Source of the DNA: Punctularia strigosozonata HHB-11173 SS5
Taxonomy: Eukaryota > Basidiomycota > Agaricomycetes > Corticiales > Punctulariaceae
DNA length: 64,000 nt
Assembly (NCBI RefSeq): GCF_000264995.1
Contig: NW_006767436.1
Coordinates: 1,576,800-1,640,799, forward strand
Direction of reading: 5' to 3'
Positions 47,669-58,300 of this stretch are shown here, piece by piece. Both the position numbers and the translations under genes were made by a program. The notes under the pieces were generated by a model that was not told the DNA's origin, searched no databases, and was given only the letters and a program-made list of their open reading frames with translations. Numbering within the stretch: the first letter of the stretch is position 1; each line of letters opens with the position of its first letter.

Positions 47669-47761
47669 GGCTTATTGCGCGAATCCGCGCATGAAGCCTT
47701 GGACAGCATAGTGGCATTGACTGAGCAGTACAAACACTGAAAATGAGAATTTGGGCTCGAG
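47669..47761 (+). repeat. Dispersed 93-bp repeat, copy 2
   Basis: Direct repeat of 45957-46049. The palindrome carries one change (GCGCGAATCCGCGC). The two copies bracket the MFS fragment. Confidence 0.65.
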
Positions 47762-48145
47762 TGAAGCGGCGCTTGCTCGATTAAGGTCCAGTGGTAACTT
47801 GTGGGTGGGATCAATCAATGACATCGTATCCCAGACCACCGGACCCTGGGGGCAAAGGGTTTGGAAGACGTCTCAGTTAAACAATAGGTCCATATGCTAT
47901 GTGATACAGTTTCGTGGTGATAGCACAATAGCATCGAGGAACGAAATGGACCGTGAGCTCTCCTAATGACAGAAAAGGCAAAAAATAGCAAAGTTAAGGA
48001 CAGAGATTCCGTAGGAGATGAACAAACAGATGCAACATCGTCCGTCGTCTGCGTAATGTACGAGTAATACGCGTCCCACGCTCACTCCAAGCGATCAGGC
48101 CAAAGCGCCTGCTAACTTGTAGTTGACCACCACTGCGTCCTTCCA
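47762..48145. other. Upstream region of TRAPPC2L
   Basis: About 380 bp between the second repeat copy and the TRAPPC2L start. I see no gene or structured element; it should include the TRAPPC2L promoter. Confidence 0.45.
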
Positions 48146-48715
48146 ATGGCGCCTAGGATTGAGGCCATAACCTTTGTCTCGGCTCAGAATCACCCCATCT
48201 TGATACGCACCTACGGAACTCCTGAGCTGAAGTACCATTATCTTGCCCATACCAGTCTCGACATCATTGAAGAACGGTGTAAGTTCATGACATTCTGCTC
48301 GTATTCTCGTATCTCATATTCGTTCAGTGACCGCGGCAGGCAAGAATGCGGACAGTTACCTTGGTCTACTATACTCCATGGACGACGTGGCGGTCTACGG
48401 CTACATGACCTCGTTGAAGGTGAAAATCATTCTTGCATTAGCACTTTCAGACGCGATTGTACGCGACGGGGACTTGCTGCAGGCATGTTGACCAGCCTTG
48501 GCGTTATATGCTGGCCTTTGATCGCGCTCCGTGCTTTTTCTCAGACATTCAGAGCGCTACACCTCGCTTATTACCGAGCGGTCGCGAACCCTTTCCTCAA
48601 ACTCCGCAGTCCATTGGACAACGATTCGAAGGCGCAAAACACAGCAGGGAAGTCCTCGTGGAATGGATTTCGCAAATCAGTAGACGATATCGCGCAAACC
48701 GCCGCCGTCGCGTAG
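48146..48715 (+). CDS. TRAPP complex subunit 2-like (TRAPPC2L/Tca17, sedlin fold)
   Basis: Longin-fold TRAPP subunit that helps assemble the Rab-GEF complex at the Golgi. Exons 48146-48278, 48328-48482 and 48545-48715 give 152 residues in frame. The N-terminus MAPRIEAITFVSAQNHPILI matches the sedlin N-terminal strand pair. The first join gives EERLTAAGKNADSYLGLLYS and continues DDVAVYGYMTSLKVKIILAL, the family core. The second intron begins with GC (CAG then GCATGT), and its removal gives DGDLLQTFRALHLAYYRAV followed by ANPFLKL, again as in sedlin-like proteins. A C-terminal tail of about 25 residues ends DDIAQTAAVA. Convergent with the RTP1-like gene. Confidence 0.85.
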   Translation: MAPRIEAITFVSAQNHPILIRTYGTPELKYHYLAHTSLDIIEERCKFMTFCSYSRISYSFSDRGRQECGQLPWSTILHGRRGGLRLHDLVEGENHSCISTFRRDCTRRGLAAGMLTSLGVICWPLIALRAFSQTFRALHLAYYRAVANPFLKLRSPLDNDSKAQNTAGKSSWNGFRKSVDDIAQTAAVA

Positions 48716-48930
48716 GATGCATGAACCAATGCGCATGCACTTTGCACGACCATGTCGGTTCTTGCTCAGACCAAGGGATTCTGCTTCCTACTATCCCTTG
48801 GGCTCGGGTCACTTCGTCGCGATGCGAGGTTCAGAACCAATATTAAAACTGCCTTTCTATTGACTTGGACGTGACAAGATCACCATGTCCAGGACAGATA
48901 CGGGGCACAAATACAAGCAGCGCTTTTTGT

Positions 48931-51900
48931 CTAGAAGCCTAGGAGGGATCTTTGGAACTGGTTGATCGCATCGAGGGCTTCGTTTGCCATCATCCGCACG
49001 ACCGCGTCTTCGTCTGTGGAAGCGGTATAGGTGAGGGTGATCCTCAATCTTCTTACCGTGCTCAAGTCGAGCATAGTTACGAGTGAGTCGTCGCCATGTA
49101 CAAGCGACGCGCGTAGCACTACATGGCAAAGGTGGACTGCTGCACGTCGCAGAGGCGGGAGCTTGGATAGGCCAGACGTCGGCTCCAAGTCCATCGCCTC
49201 CGTTATCGCAACTCCTGATTTCGTAGAAGGTGCATGTTTGGAGTCGGAGGATAGATTCGCCGAAACTGCCTCAGTCTGCAAAACATCGATCACCATCCCA
49301 AGAACACCGGATAAGTGCGTGACGACGATGATAGCGCTCGTCTGAGCACACTGAGAAAGGAGCGACAGGCTTGAGGTCCGCAACGCCGTCGGAACTTGGG
49401 GTGTTTTCGCTACATGAAGGAGCGTCGGTACCAGTAGATCAGCTGAAATTGTATCAGCACGCGTGTCTCATTCATGCAGTTGGCGTACCATATGCAGGCA
49501 AAGCATTTCCACATCGGCGAATCACTTGCTCCAGCACTTCTCCTACTCGCAACCTCTGATCGAGGTCTGCTTGTGTCATTGCTGAACCTGCGAGTCCATC
49601 CAACCCATCCGCGTATAGGTCCCGAAGGCGATTGAGCACATCCTTCCCGTAACCGTCCACCATGCTGGATAGCCCGTTCACAGCGTTGAGGTATATGTAC
49701 GAATCATCATCCTGGATTGATTGGAGAAATATGGAGAGTATAGCGGGTTTCAGAGCTCGGTCGATAGCCGGAGAAGATGATGCCGATGCCGCCCGACGTG
49801 ATACCAACTCCCGTAGAAGCATAAGGCCATGCGCACGGACGGGAAGTAGCGGATCCTGAAGCAGTTTCAGGGCCTTCTGATATGTACCCTGAGGATCTTC
49901 CTCCGTCCCTTTGGCCGATTGCGTTGACGACATACCGAACGCAGAAGTGCTTGCTAAGCGAGCTGTGATCACGATTCGAGCTTCTCTAGCTAGGGGCCGG
50001 AGGGCGTCCGAAGTAGAGGCTGCTGCTGGTTCCAAGAGCTCGAATATCTCCTCCAGGTTCGCTGTTAGATGGGTTGGTAATTTGGCGCGGGCTAACGACA
50101 GAACATGAGATATACAATCTAAGGATTCAGGTGTCGCCGTACCTTCCAACACCGAAAGCAGTAGGTTGATGGCGGTGGTCATCATCTCTTCGTCGATAGA
50201 TGTGGACGAGTCAGGAGCTTCGTCATCACTGTCCTTCTCATCCTCAACATCAGTGTGCACATTGTCCACTATACGCAAATCCTCAAGGGTTAAACGGCTT
50301 GCCGGTAACGTGGTGTCAGGGGGAGGGACGGTACGACGATGTACGGCTGTCTCTATTGCTTGTTTGACGAAAGACAGAATGTGCCCTGGTTGTTGAAGAA
50401 GGCTCGAAGCCGAGCCCTTGTCTGACAGCTGTTGCTGCATCTGAGTTGCCAGCTGGAGAAATAGAAGGACTCTATATTGCAGTCGGTCAGGAAAGCCCAA
50501 CTGTGAGGTATGAAATGGTAATACCTGAACGGATCGGCAGATGTGCTACTGCGTAACCCTTGATACGCCTTGAGCACTTCTATCAAGACTTCGGTCGAGA
50601 TATCAGAGCGGTCCAAAGACTTGACGAATCGAACAAAGATGCGCGGATCCGGTCGCAAATCGAAGATATTAGCGTCCATATCTAAGTCTCCGTTGCGCTG
50701 CGCACGGTCAAGACTTGTGGGTGTGAATATTGACTGCGATGAGACGCCTTCATCCCTATATATACTAAATGAGCTCCTCAGGCCGTAGAAAGGACGTATA
50801 TGCTTACCGGTGAGTTCGTGCTATCTCTCCGGTAATATCCACCTTCCAGTTCCCGCCATCGCCGTTGACGATGCGCCACAGCATGCTGACACCAAGCGAA
50901 GCATTCACTAGCTTTCCCCACGTTGCAAGAAGATTCCGTATAGACTCCTTCCTCTCTGGATCTCCAGCTTTCAGTTTCTCCAACTCCTCGTATATCGCAT
51001 ACATTGGCGGTACAATCGGGGAGAGCAAGTCGGAAACAAGCGTTGGCGATGGGTCAGTGTTACGGAGCAATTTAACGAGGACGGATATTGTTTGTGATGG
51101 CGTGAGTGAGTGCTCTTTCTTCGCCACAGCCTCGCTACTATCAGCAGGTGCAAGAAACGCCTCGTGAACGAGCGGCAATGCAACATCTGCGGGTCTGATC
51201 ACAGTCGGCTCAGAAGCAGTTGCTTCGGTTTGCCGAGAAAACAACCGAGACAGGGCGAAGCCAGCTGCCCTCTGGTGAACGGGAGAGCTGGCTTCAGTAG
51301 ACAGTATGTGTATTAATTGAGAAACGACATTTTCATAGTATGCCTTCGGCAGCGATCAGCATGAAAGTTGACCAAACGATGCAATGGGCTCACCTCAGCC
51401 GGCATGTTCTCAGGAAGCGCAAGTCTGATAACATCGGAGATCCGTTCAAGCTTCTCGAGTGGCGCCTCCTCGCCAGACATCTCCTCCTCACCCAGAACGC
51501 TTTCACATAGCCCGCGAACGCCGCCCTTACGTATCAGCTGACGATTTAGCAAAGACAGGCAAGTCCTCCGAACATGGGGAAGGGGCGATGGAGGGCCTTG
51601 TAATACTCCGCCAAGCGCGGCAATTGCTTGTGATGGTTGTAATCTGAGGTGGTATTCAGCTTAGTGCTCGCTGCAAGAGGTAATATGTAACATACACCAC
51701 CAGCAATCTCATTACGAGCGGCCTGAAATGATGCACTACAGGAGTACTCTCAGAGCTCGACGATTTGGGTAGCCAACCAAGGGCGATGCCAGCTTTGAAA
51801 ACGCTTGTCACATGCCGGTTCAACAAGATGGACGTAACATGTGTTTGTGAAAGGTGATCCTGTAGGCCTCGCGGGAAGAGCATCACTGCAATTTTGGAAA

Positions 51901-52408
51901 GCATGGAACGCAATGCGGAGTAATCTTCGGGAGTCGTCGTCAAGTCGATGATCCGCGATGCCCCGGTTTGTGAGATGATGGTCTTCGTAGGCCATGCCAG
52001 GACGATGCGCCCAAGGAGTGGATCCACACCCCAGTTGAACACGATGCCTGCCAGGGCACGGAGGTGCGCCAAATCCCGAGTTCCTACGGCGCCTCCCCTG
52101 CCCATATCAGGCTCGGCGGATCCGGACGAGGATCCGGTAGACGACTGAGGGACGGATTGAGAATCAAGGATCTGCTGAATACGACGAAGAGCGTTAAGCG
52201 ACTCTTTCGCGGTCTCTAACTGGACCTGTTCCAAAGTGATTTCATGCTTGGTCACATCTTCTAATCCCTCGGCAGCACGATAGCGGGACAGGCGGGAAGC
52301 CAGTACGCTGACCAAATCAGTAGCAGGAGTTTGATGCCCCTGCTCAGTGCCATACAGGAGCGAGGCTGAGTGTAGAGCGGAGTCGAGGTCGGTGGTAGAG
52401 GAGGACAT
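48931..52408 (-). CDS. RTP1/TANGO6-like HEAT-repeat protein (RNA polymerase II nuclear import)
   Basis: In yeast Rtp1 is required for nuclear transport of RNA polymerase II; animals have TANGO6. The start at 52408 gives MSSSTTDLDSALHSASLLYG. The long alpha-helical solenoid is spread over several exons. The most diagnostic part is the C-terminal third: GLMLLRELVSRRAASA, DDSYIYLNAVNGLSSMVDGY, LNRLRDLYADGL and LDQRLRVGEVLEQVIRRCGN, as in the Rtp1 C1 domain. The end is RRAAVHLCHVVLRASLVHGD to FQRSLLGF, the C2 domain. An acidic loop (DVEDEKDSDDEAPDSSTS) sits in the middle. Assignment rests on pattern and length (about 1050 residues). Confidence 0.75.
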
Positions 52409-52495
52409 CGCAGAGTCGAAGCCTACGACAAAAACGGTGATGTCAATGACTCGTTTTATTGCATCATATTATACATATAAGCACATGCTTAGCAA

Positions 52496-52579
52496 GGCCG
52501 CCTGGCGAAATGGCATCGCGTCTGACTACGATCATTCGTTGTAATCAGGAGATTGCAGGTTCGACCCCTGCGGTGGTCA
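52496..52579 (+). tRNA. tRNA-Arg (anticodon ACG) with 12-nt intron
   Basis: The acceptor stem GGCCGCC pairs with GGTGGTC (two G-U pairs) and A73 follows. The A box reads TGGCGAAATGG and the B box GGTTCGACCCC. The anticodon stem TCTGA pairs with TCAGG. The loop reads CT-ACG-A and is then interrupted by TCATTCGTTGTA directly after position 37, the standard site of nuclear tRNA introns. The T arm is GCAGG / CCTGC. A run of T follows at 52580, a polymerase III stop. The GTCTGACTACG core is typical of eukaryotic tRNA-Arg(ACG). Mature length is 72 nt before CCA addition. Confidence 0.9.
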
Positions 52580-52586
52580 TTTTTCT
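52580..52586 (+). terminator. RNA polymerase III T-run after tRNA-Arg
   Basis: A run of T follows the discriminator base A at once. Confidence 0.7.
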
Positions 52587-52816
52587 GCTCTGCGTGACAA
52601 ACACTTTATTTGCTGCAACGATGGCTCGCCATTGAACGCAGTATCGTTTGGTTCGTGAAACCGAGACTCTGATTATTTCGACTGCACATGATTATAGGTC
52701 ACTATGATGCTATATCACGCGCCGTATACAGGCGAGAATTGGAGGGATGCCATTGCTTCCCATGGAATCAATACAACGGCATCTCAATGCCACATCGATC
52801 CGCAGTCTAGGCTAAC

Positions 52817-54915
52817 TTAGGATACGGACACTTGTGCGACACCCTCTGCAACTTCATCAATAGCCTCGATGAGCTTGGTGATCTGGATCAAGGGTTGAGC
52901 GTATGGTACCCGCAGAACGTGAAGAGATACTACCTTGCCGATTGCGATCGTTTTGCCTTCGTCACGAAGCGTGAAACGACCGAGCTGAGGGTAATCGGCG
53001 AAGCGCTCCACACAGACCGGAAGCGCCGTTTCAATAAGAGCAACGATCTTCTGCCCTGATGCGAAATTGTCAACCGTCCGAGCCGCGCTCGCTCACACAT
53101 AGAAAAGCGCTACCTCTTTTGGCGAATTGTGGAGGCTTCTTCGACTTGCGACCCGTTGCCTTGTCGAAGTAATGGAGCAGTTTCTGCAAGATCGTGACCG
53201 TGACCGGTGAGTCGTGTGAAGCCTCGGAACAAAAGATCGGAGGAAAACATACGCTGAGCGTCACTTCTTCGGCTAGAGTATGGATGTGCATAACGGCCGT
53301 GTAACCGGCGCAAATGATATTCTTGTGGTCTAGAATTGCCAGTTGCGCCTCGAACTGGCGGACAGCATGCACGGGCTTGCCAGGGCTGGTGAGCACGAAG
53401 CCAGGACTGATGTCCTCGTCGTCAATGCCACGTAGCCGCGCGCGGACGTTGTCGCCACAGAACGCCTGCTCTATTTCGTCCTCCATTTCGTTGTTGATGC
53501 CCGCCACCTCCACTGCGACTTTGTTCGGCATCAAGATGAGCGTGTCGCCCTTGCGCATGTGGCCAGACTCGATCTTGCCAACCACGATCGTGCCCATGTC
53601 CTTGTACTTCTCGGAGATGGGCATCATGAGCGGCGCGTTGATTTTGCGATCGACCATAGGCATGTTGTCGAGGTGCTCTAAGAATGAAGGACCGCTGCAA
53701 GAGGGGTGGGGTGTAGTGAGTGTCCGGGACGGATTCTCAATGCTCGCTTACTTACGTGTACCAAGGGCAGACTTTTTTGTCCAAGCGCTCCTTGAGGTTG
53801 GCACCGGTGTATGCAGAGACAGGAATGAAGGTGACGTCGGTCTTGGGATTGAATCCAGCCATCTTGATGAAAGGCGTGAGCTTGTCTTTGATCTCGTTGA
53901 ATCTTGTCTGATCCCATTGGACAGTAGGTTCGTCCATTTTGTTGACCGCGATGACTAGTTTCGAGACGCCAGCCGTCTTAACCAACATGATGTGCTCTCG
54001 TGTTTGCCCGCCCTTCTCGAATCCGGTCTCGAATTCCCCCTTGCGGGCGGAGATGACGAGGATCGCGACATCGGCCTGGGCCGCGCCAGATATCATGGAC
54101 GGCACAAATGTCTTGTGGCCTGGCGCGTCAAGGATGGTGTATCGTCTAGCATCCGTCTCGAAGTAGGCACGGCCAACTTCAACAGTCTTTCCCTTGGCAC
54201 GTTCCTGGGGTGTGGAATCAAGCGCCCAAGAAAGGTACCACGATTCTCGCCCTGCTTCCTTGGCTTCTCGCTCATATTTCTCCATGGTTCTCTTATCGAC
54301 CATTCCGCATATGTAAAGCAGGTTGCCTCCCATCGTACTCTTGCCGGCATCGACGTGACCGATGAAGACGATGTTCAAGTGTTCCTTGGCTGATGGCCAT
54401 CAGCGCATATAACGGGCTTGTAGGTCGCACAAGTCGAGACACTCACTGTGTCCGAAGAGATCTTTCAAGGTCTGTTCGTCGGCAGCTGCTTGCACATCCC
54501 GTGCGACCGCGGTGACATCGGTCTTTGCCCTGTCAGTCGTAAAAGTCTTGGCGGAGGGAGCAGCAACCGAGGCCGATACTGCTGCTGGTTTTTGGGTATC
54601 TACGGGGTGGGGTGGGGGCGCTGGCTCCTTGGGTTTTGGAGGCTGAGGAGTGGCGGCAGGGGCCGGCTTGACGCTGCCGATGTTCAAAGAAACTGTTGGA
54701 GCCGGCGCAGGCGCTTCTGCGGGGGTGTCGCGCGTAATCGGAGCAGGGGGCCGTGTGCCGCCGATGTTGAGAGAGATGGTGGGCGCGGGGGCGGGAGCCT
54801 CGTTCTGCTGAGGACGCTCGATGGGCTGTGGTGGAGGAGCCTGCGGCTGGGCCTGGGGTACTTTGAAGGATCGGCCGGGCACGAATTCGAACGCGCCTGC
54901 GTTTAGCCTGCTCAT
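52817..54915 (-). CDS. SUP35: Eukaryotic release factor 3 GTPase (eRF3/Sup35)
   Basis: GTPase that acts with eRF1 in translation termination. The start is the ATG at 54915: MSRLNAGAFEFVPGRSF. LNAGAFEFVP is a PAM2-type poly(A)-binding-protein motif. About 160 Pro/Ala/Gln residues follow, with two related blocks (TISLNIGG and TVSLNIGS). The GTPase then has P-loop GHVDAGKST, switch regions, DAPGH, NKMD and SAYTG. The remainder shows eRF3 domains 2 and 3 (DDEDISPGFVLTSPGKPVHA, then CVERFADYPQLGRFTLRDEG). The end is KTIAIGKV joined to SVS across the last intron. There is no Asn/Gln/Tyr-rich oligopeptide-repeat prion domain as in yeast. Hbs1 is excluded by GRESWYLSWALDSTPQERAK, an eRF3 sequence. 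Confidence 0.96.
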
Positions 54916-55331
54916 TGTCGTGGCACAGAACGAGATGCGTGGGACGTGAGTGCTTGCGTCGTGATGAGCGTTAAGGATGGACGAGAGATCTATCGCCAAA
55001 TTACTTACAGCAGTCATGGTCACTGCCCAGCTCACGTGACAGAACGCCGGAGAGTCATTGGGGGTAATGATGGTATTGAGCATGTACGGTGAGCTAGGCT
55101 AGTGGATCGTTGTATCGTTCCCGGCGGTATATACATTGCATGTATGCAGCGAACGCGACGCGGACTGGGCAGAGCGGCGACGGACGAAAGGGACAACGCG
55201 ACGACCAATGCGCGCGCGATCAAAGGCGTTTCCCGGATGAGGTCACTGTCGCCACGAGGGCGCTCGCCGTGAACGCTCTCCGACTTGGCCGCCATCCCCG
55301 CCGCCCGCTCTCCGTTCCCGCTCGAACGTCC
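54916..55331. promoter_or_regulatory. Divergent region between SUP35 and SLA1
   Basis: About 415 bp shared by the two starts, presumably containing both promoters and leaders. I see no clear TATA box and no additional gene. Confidence 0.45.
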
Positions 55332-58300
55332 ATGGCCGACCAGGAGCAGCGCTATCTCTCCGTGCTCAAGGCTCAATACGACTACGACCCCCAGTCCGAA
55401 GACGAGGTCGCCATCAAGGAGGACCAGCTGCTCTTCCTGCTCGACAAGACCGACGACGAGTAATCCTATTCCCTGATCCTGCCCGCGTCTTCCCCCGATT
55501 GAGCCCGCGTACTTTTAGCTGGTGGAAGGTTCAGGTCAAGACAGCCTCCGCCGACGACGATGGCCCGTCCGGATTGGTGCCTGCTGCATATGTCGAGCCG
55601 GTGCGTACCCACAACCGACGCATGACCGTGCACCGCTCACCTGGATCACTCACGTTGGCTTCGTTCATTTTTCACAGGCACAGCACATATCTAAAGTCAA
55701 GGCACTATATGACTACGAGGCAGCAGCGGCTGGCGAGCTGTCTATCAAGGAAGATGAGATCCTGCTAGTATACGACAAGGAGGAAGACTGGATCCTCGTT
55801 GCCGCGGAAGACGCCACGAATGGTCGGATCGGCTTCGTCCCCGCCAACTATGTTGAAGAAGTACGACATCAGCTTTCAGGCGCGAGCAGACTTCGCTTAC
55901 TATCTGCTAGCTCGACGATGCTGCGGATACCACGCCCCCCGCATCCGCGCCTCAGCACGTTGTCATTCCCGAGAGCGTACGCAACCTTATCTCTCTTACG
56001 TTAACCGCTCATGTCCGCCCCATAGCCTCCGTCAAACTACGTTGACCCTGCAGAACGCGTGGCTGCGGCTCGCAGCGCCGCGCAGCCTGACCATGTCCAA
56101 ACATGGCCTGTATCCGAAGTCGACAAGAAAGGCAAGAAGAAGAAGGGGACGTTAGGCGTGGGGAACGGCTCACTATTCTTCGCAAGCGAATCAGACAAGG
56201 TATGCGAACCTCCGGCGGCGAGTATTCGCATAATGATTGACTCGCCCCGGTTTCTGTAGACACCCGTGCAGAAATGGCCAACGGCGGACGTTGTCAATGT
56301 CAACATTGAGAAGAGCAAACACGTCCTCATCGCCTTTGGAGGTGCCTCGCCCGTCGAGCTGCAATTCAACGCCGGTTCCGCCGGAGCCGCGCAAGAGATA
56401 CTGATCAAGATCGAGGCGTCGCGCTCTGCATCTACGCCCGCTCCCGCTCCGGCGCCTGCACCGGCGCCTGCACCGGCACCTGCACCCTCTCCTGTTCGCG
56501 TGGCGTCCCCACCAGCAGAAGAAGCTGCCAGCAAGCCGTCCGTCCACTTTGCCACAACTCCTCCACAGATGATTCCACCTCGAGAGCCTTCGGAAGCTGG
56601 TTCCTACGAGGAGCCCGGTGCAGCGAGCGAAGCCGATGGCGAGTCAGCGGTGGTGTTGTACGATTTCTCGGCGGACGGCGAGGATGAATTGAGCGTGCGC
56701 GAGGGTGAACACCTCCTCATAATCGAGAAGGATAGTGACGAGTGGTGGAAATGCCGCAACTCGTCGGGTGCGGAGGGCGTCGTCCCTGCACAGTATCTTG
56801 AGGTAAGAACCTCTTGTGTTAGAACCGCGGTGGTGGCCTTGACGACTACCCTTGTCCTGTAGCTGGAGGCTGGAGAGTCCCACCTAAATGCCGCAGTGGA
56901 CGAGACCGATGAAGACGACACAGCAGCCCGGGAAGCTGCTGAGCGTGCCGAAGCGCAGCGCAGAGAAAGAGAGAGGCAAGAGCGCGAGCGGGTGGAACGC
57001 GAGAGGGCCGAGAAGGAGCGCCAGAGGCGTGAGGCGGAGCAGCGCGCAAAGGATGAGGCGGCGACCGCCGTCGCCGAGGCGGAGCGTGAAATCGAACGCA
57101 AGCGGAAGGAGAAGGAGAGACGCGAGCTCGAACGCGAGCGGGCGCAAGCGGCGGCAAGAGAGATGGAAGAGGCGCGTCGGAAAGAGGAGCAAAAGCGTAA
57201 AGCGGAGGAGAAAAACAAGCGGTCGGATGACCGCCCAAGAGAGTCCACGTCCTCCAGCTCAAGCCGAGTCAAAGATGGCAAACGTTCGTGACTCTCTGTT
57301 TGCCTGAGTGCCTGTATTGACCGACAGTTTATGGGCATCAGGCGGCCCTCCGGCGGATCGCGTACGAGTATGGCACGACCGTAGCGGAACCTTTCGAGTC
57401 GACGCTGCCTTTCTTGGGTACAGCAATGGCAAGCTGCGACTTCACAAGACGAATGGCGTTATCATCGAGGTACCCTCCGAGAAGATGTCGATTGACGACA
57501 TGAAGTTCGTGGAGCATATCATGAAGAAGAGTTCCTCCGGCTCCTCGTCTCGTTCACCCGCTGAAGACGATGACGTGCCTCTCGCCGTCACTAAGAAACG
57601 GCAGTCCCAGCCGCAGTCGCCTGCTGCCACGTCGGCGGCGACGCGAAATATACCTGCCAAGAAAACGGGACCGCAGATTGACTGGTTCGAATTCTTCCTC
57701 AACGCGGGTTGCGACGTCGACGATTGTGGGCGGTATGCCTCGGCATTCGAACGAGATAAGATCGACGACACCATTCTCGCTGACATCGGAGAGGGCACAA
57801 TGCGATCTCTGGGACTGCGGGAAGGTGATATCATCAGAGTTAAGAAGGCGATCGAGGCTAGGAATCCTGTCCCTAAGGACGTCAAGTCGCATCAGGCCAA
57901 GGAGGAACAGATTCGCCGAGACGAGGAATTGGCGAGACAACTCCAAGCCGAAGTCAACGGTCGCACGACCAGTCCGGCGCCGAATCTCTTCGCTGGCCCC
58001 GGTGGCGCATTGAAGAATCAGCGCCGCGGGCGACCACAGCCGAGCAAGAGCCTCCCTCCTCCAAGCGTAGATCCCAGCGCACTGAGTAACTCTTCGGAGC
58101 AAATATCACGGACAAGCACCCCTTTGGTGGCCAGTCCGACGTCCACGACGCCCGCGGCACCTCAGCGCTCCAGCTCGGCAGCACCTGCCTCGAGTGGGTT
58201 CGACGATGATGCATGGACTCCCAGGCCGAGTTCAACAAAACCTGTTGCGCCAACGCCTCCCGCGGCGGCGCAGGAGCCGCCTTCGGCCCCAGTTGCACCA

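Noticed and set aside
47669-47761. Reading the 93-bp repeat pair as Helitron termini
   Set aside because: Neither copy is followed by CTRR at a shared boundary and no A/T target junction is visible, so it is listed only as a dispersed repeat.
48931-52408. Importin/karyopherin identity for the HEAT-repeat gene
   Set aside because: No importin-beta N-terminal motif seen; the paired C-terminal blocks fit RTP1/TANGO6 better.
56604-57338. Long minus-strand Ser/Arg-rich frame opposite SLA1
   Set aside because: It is the reverse complement of the Glu/Arg-rich coiled segment of SLA1; low-complexity mirror with no independent support.
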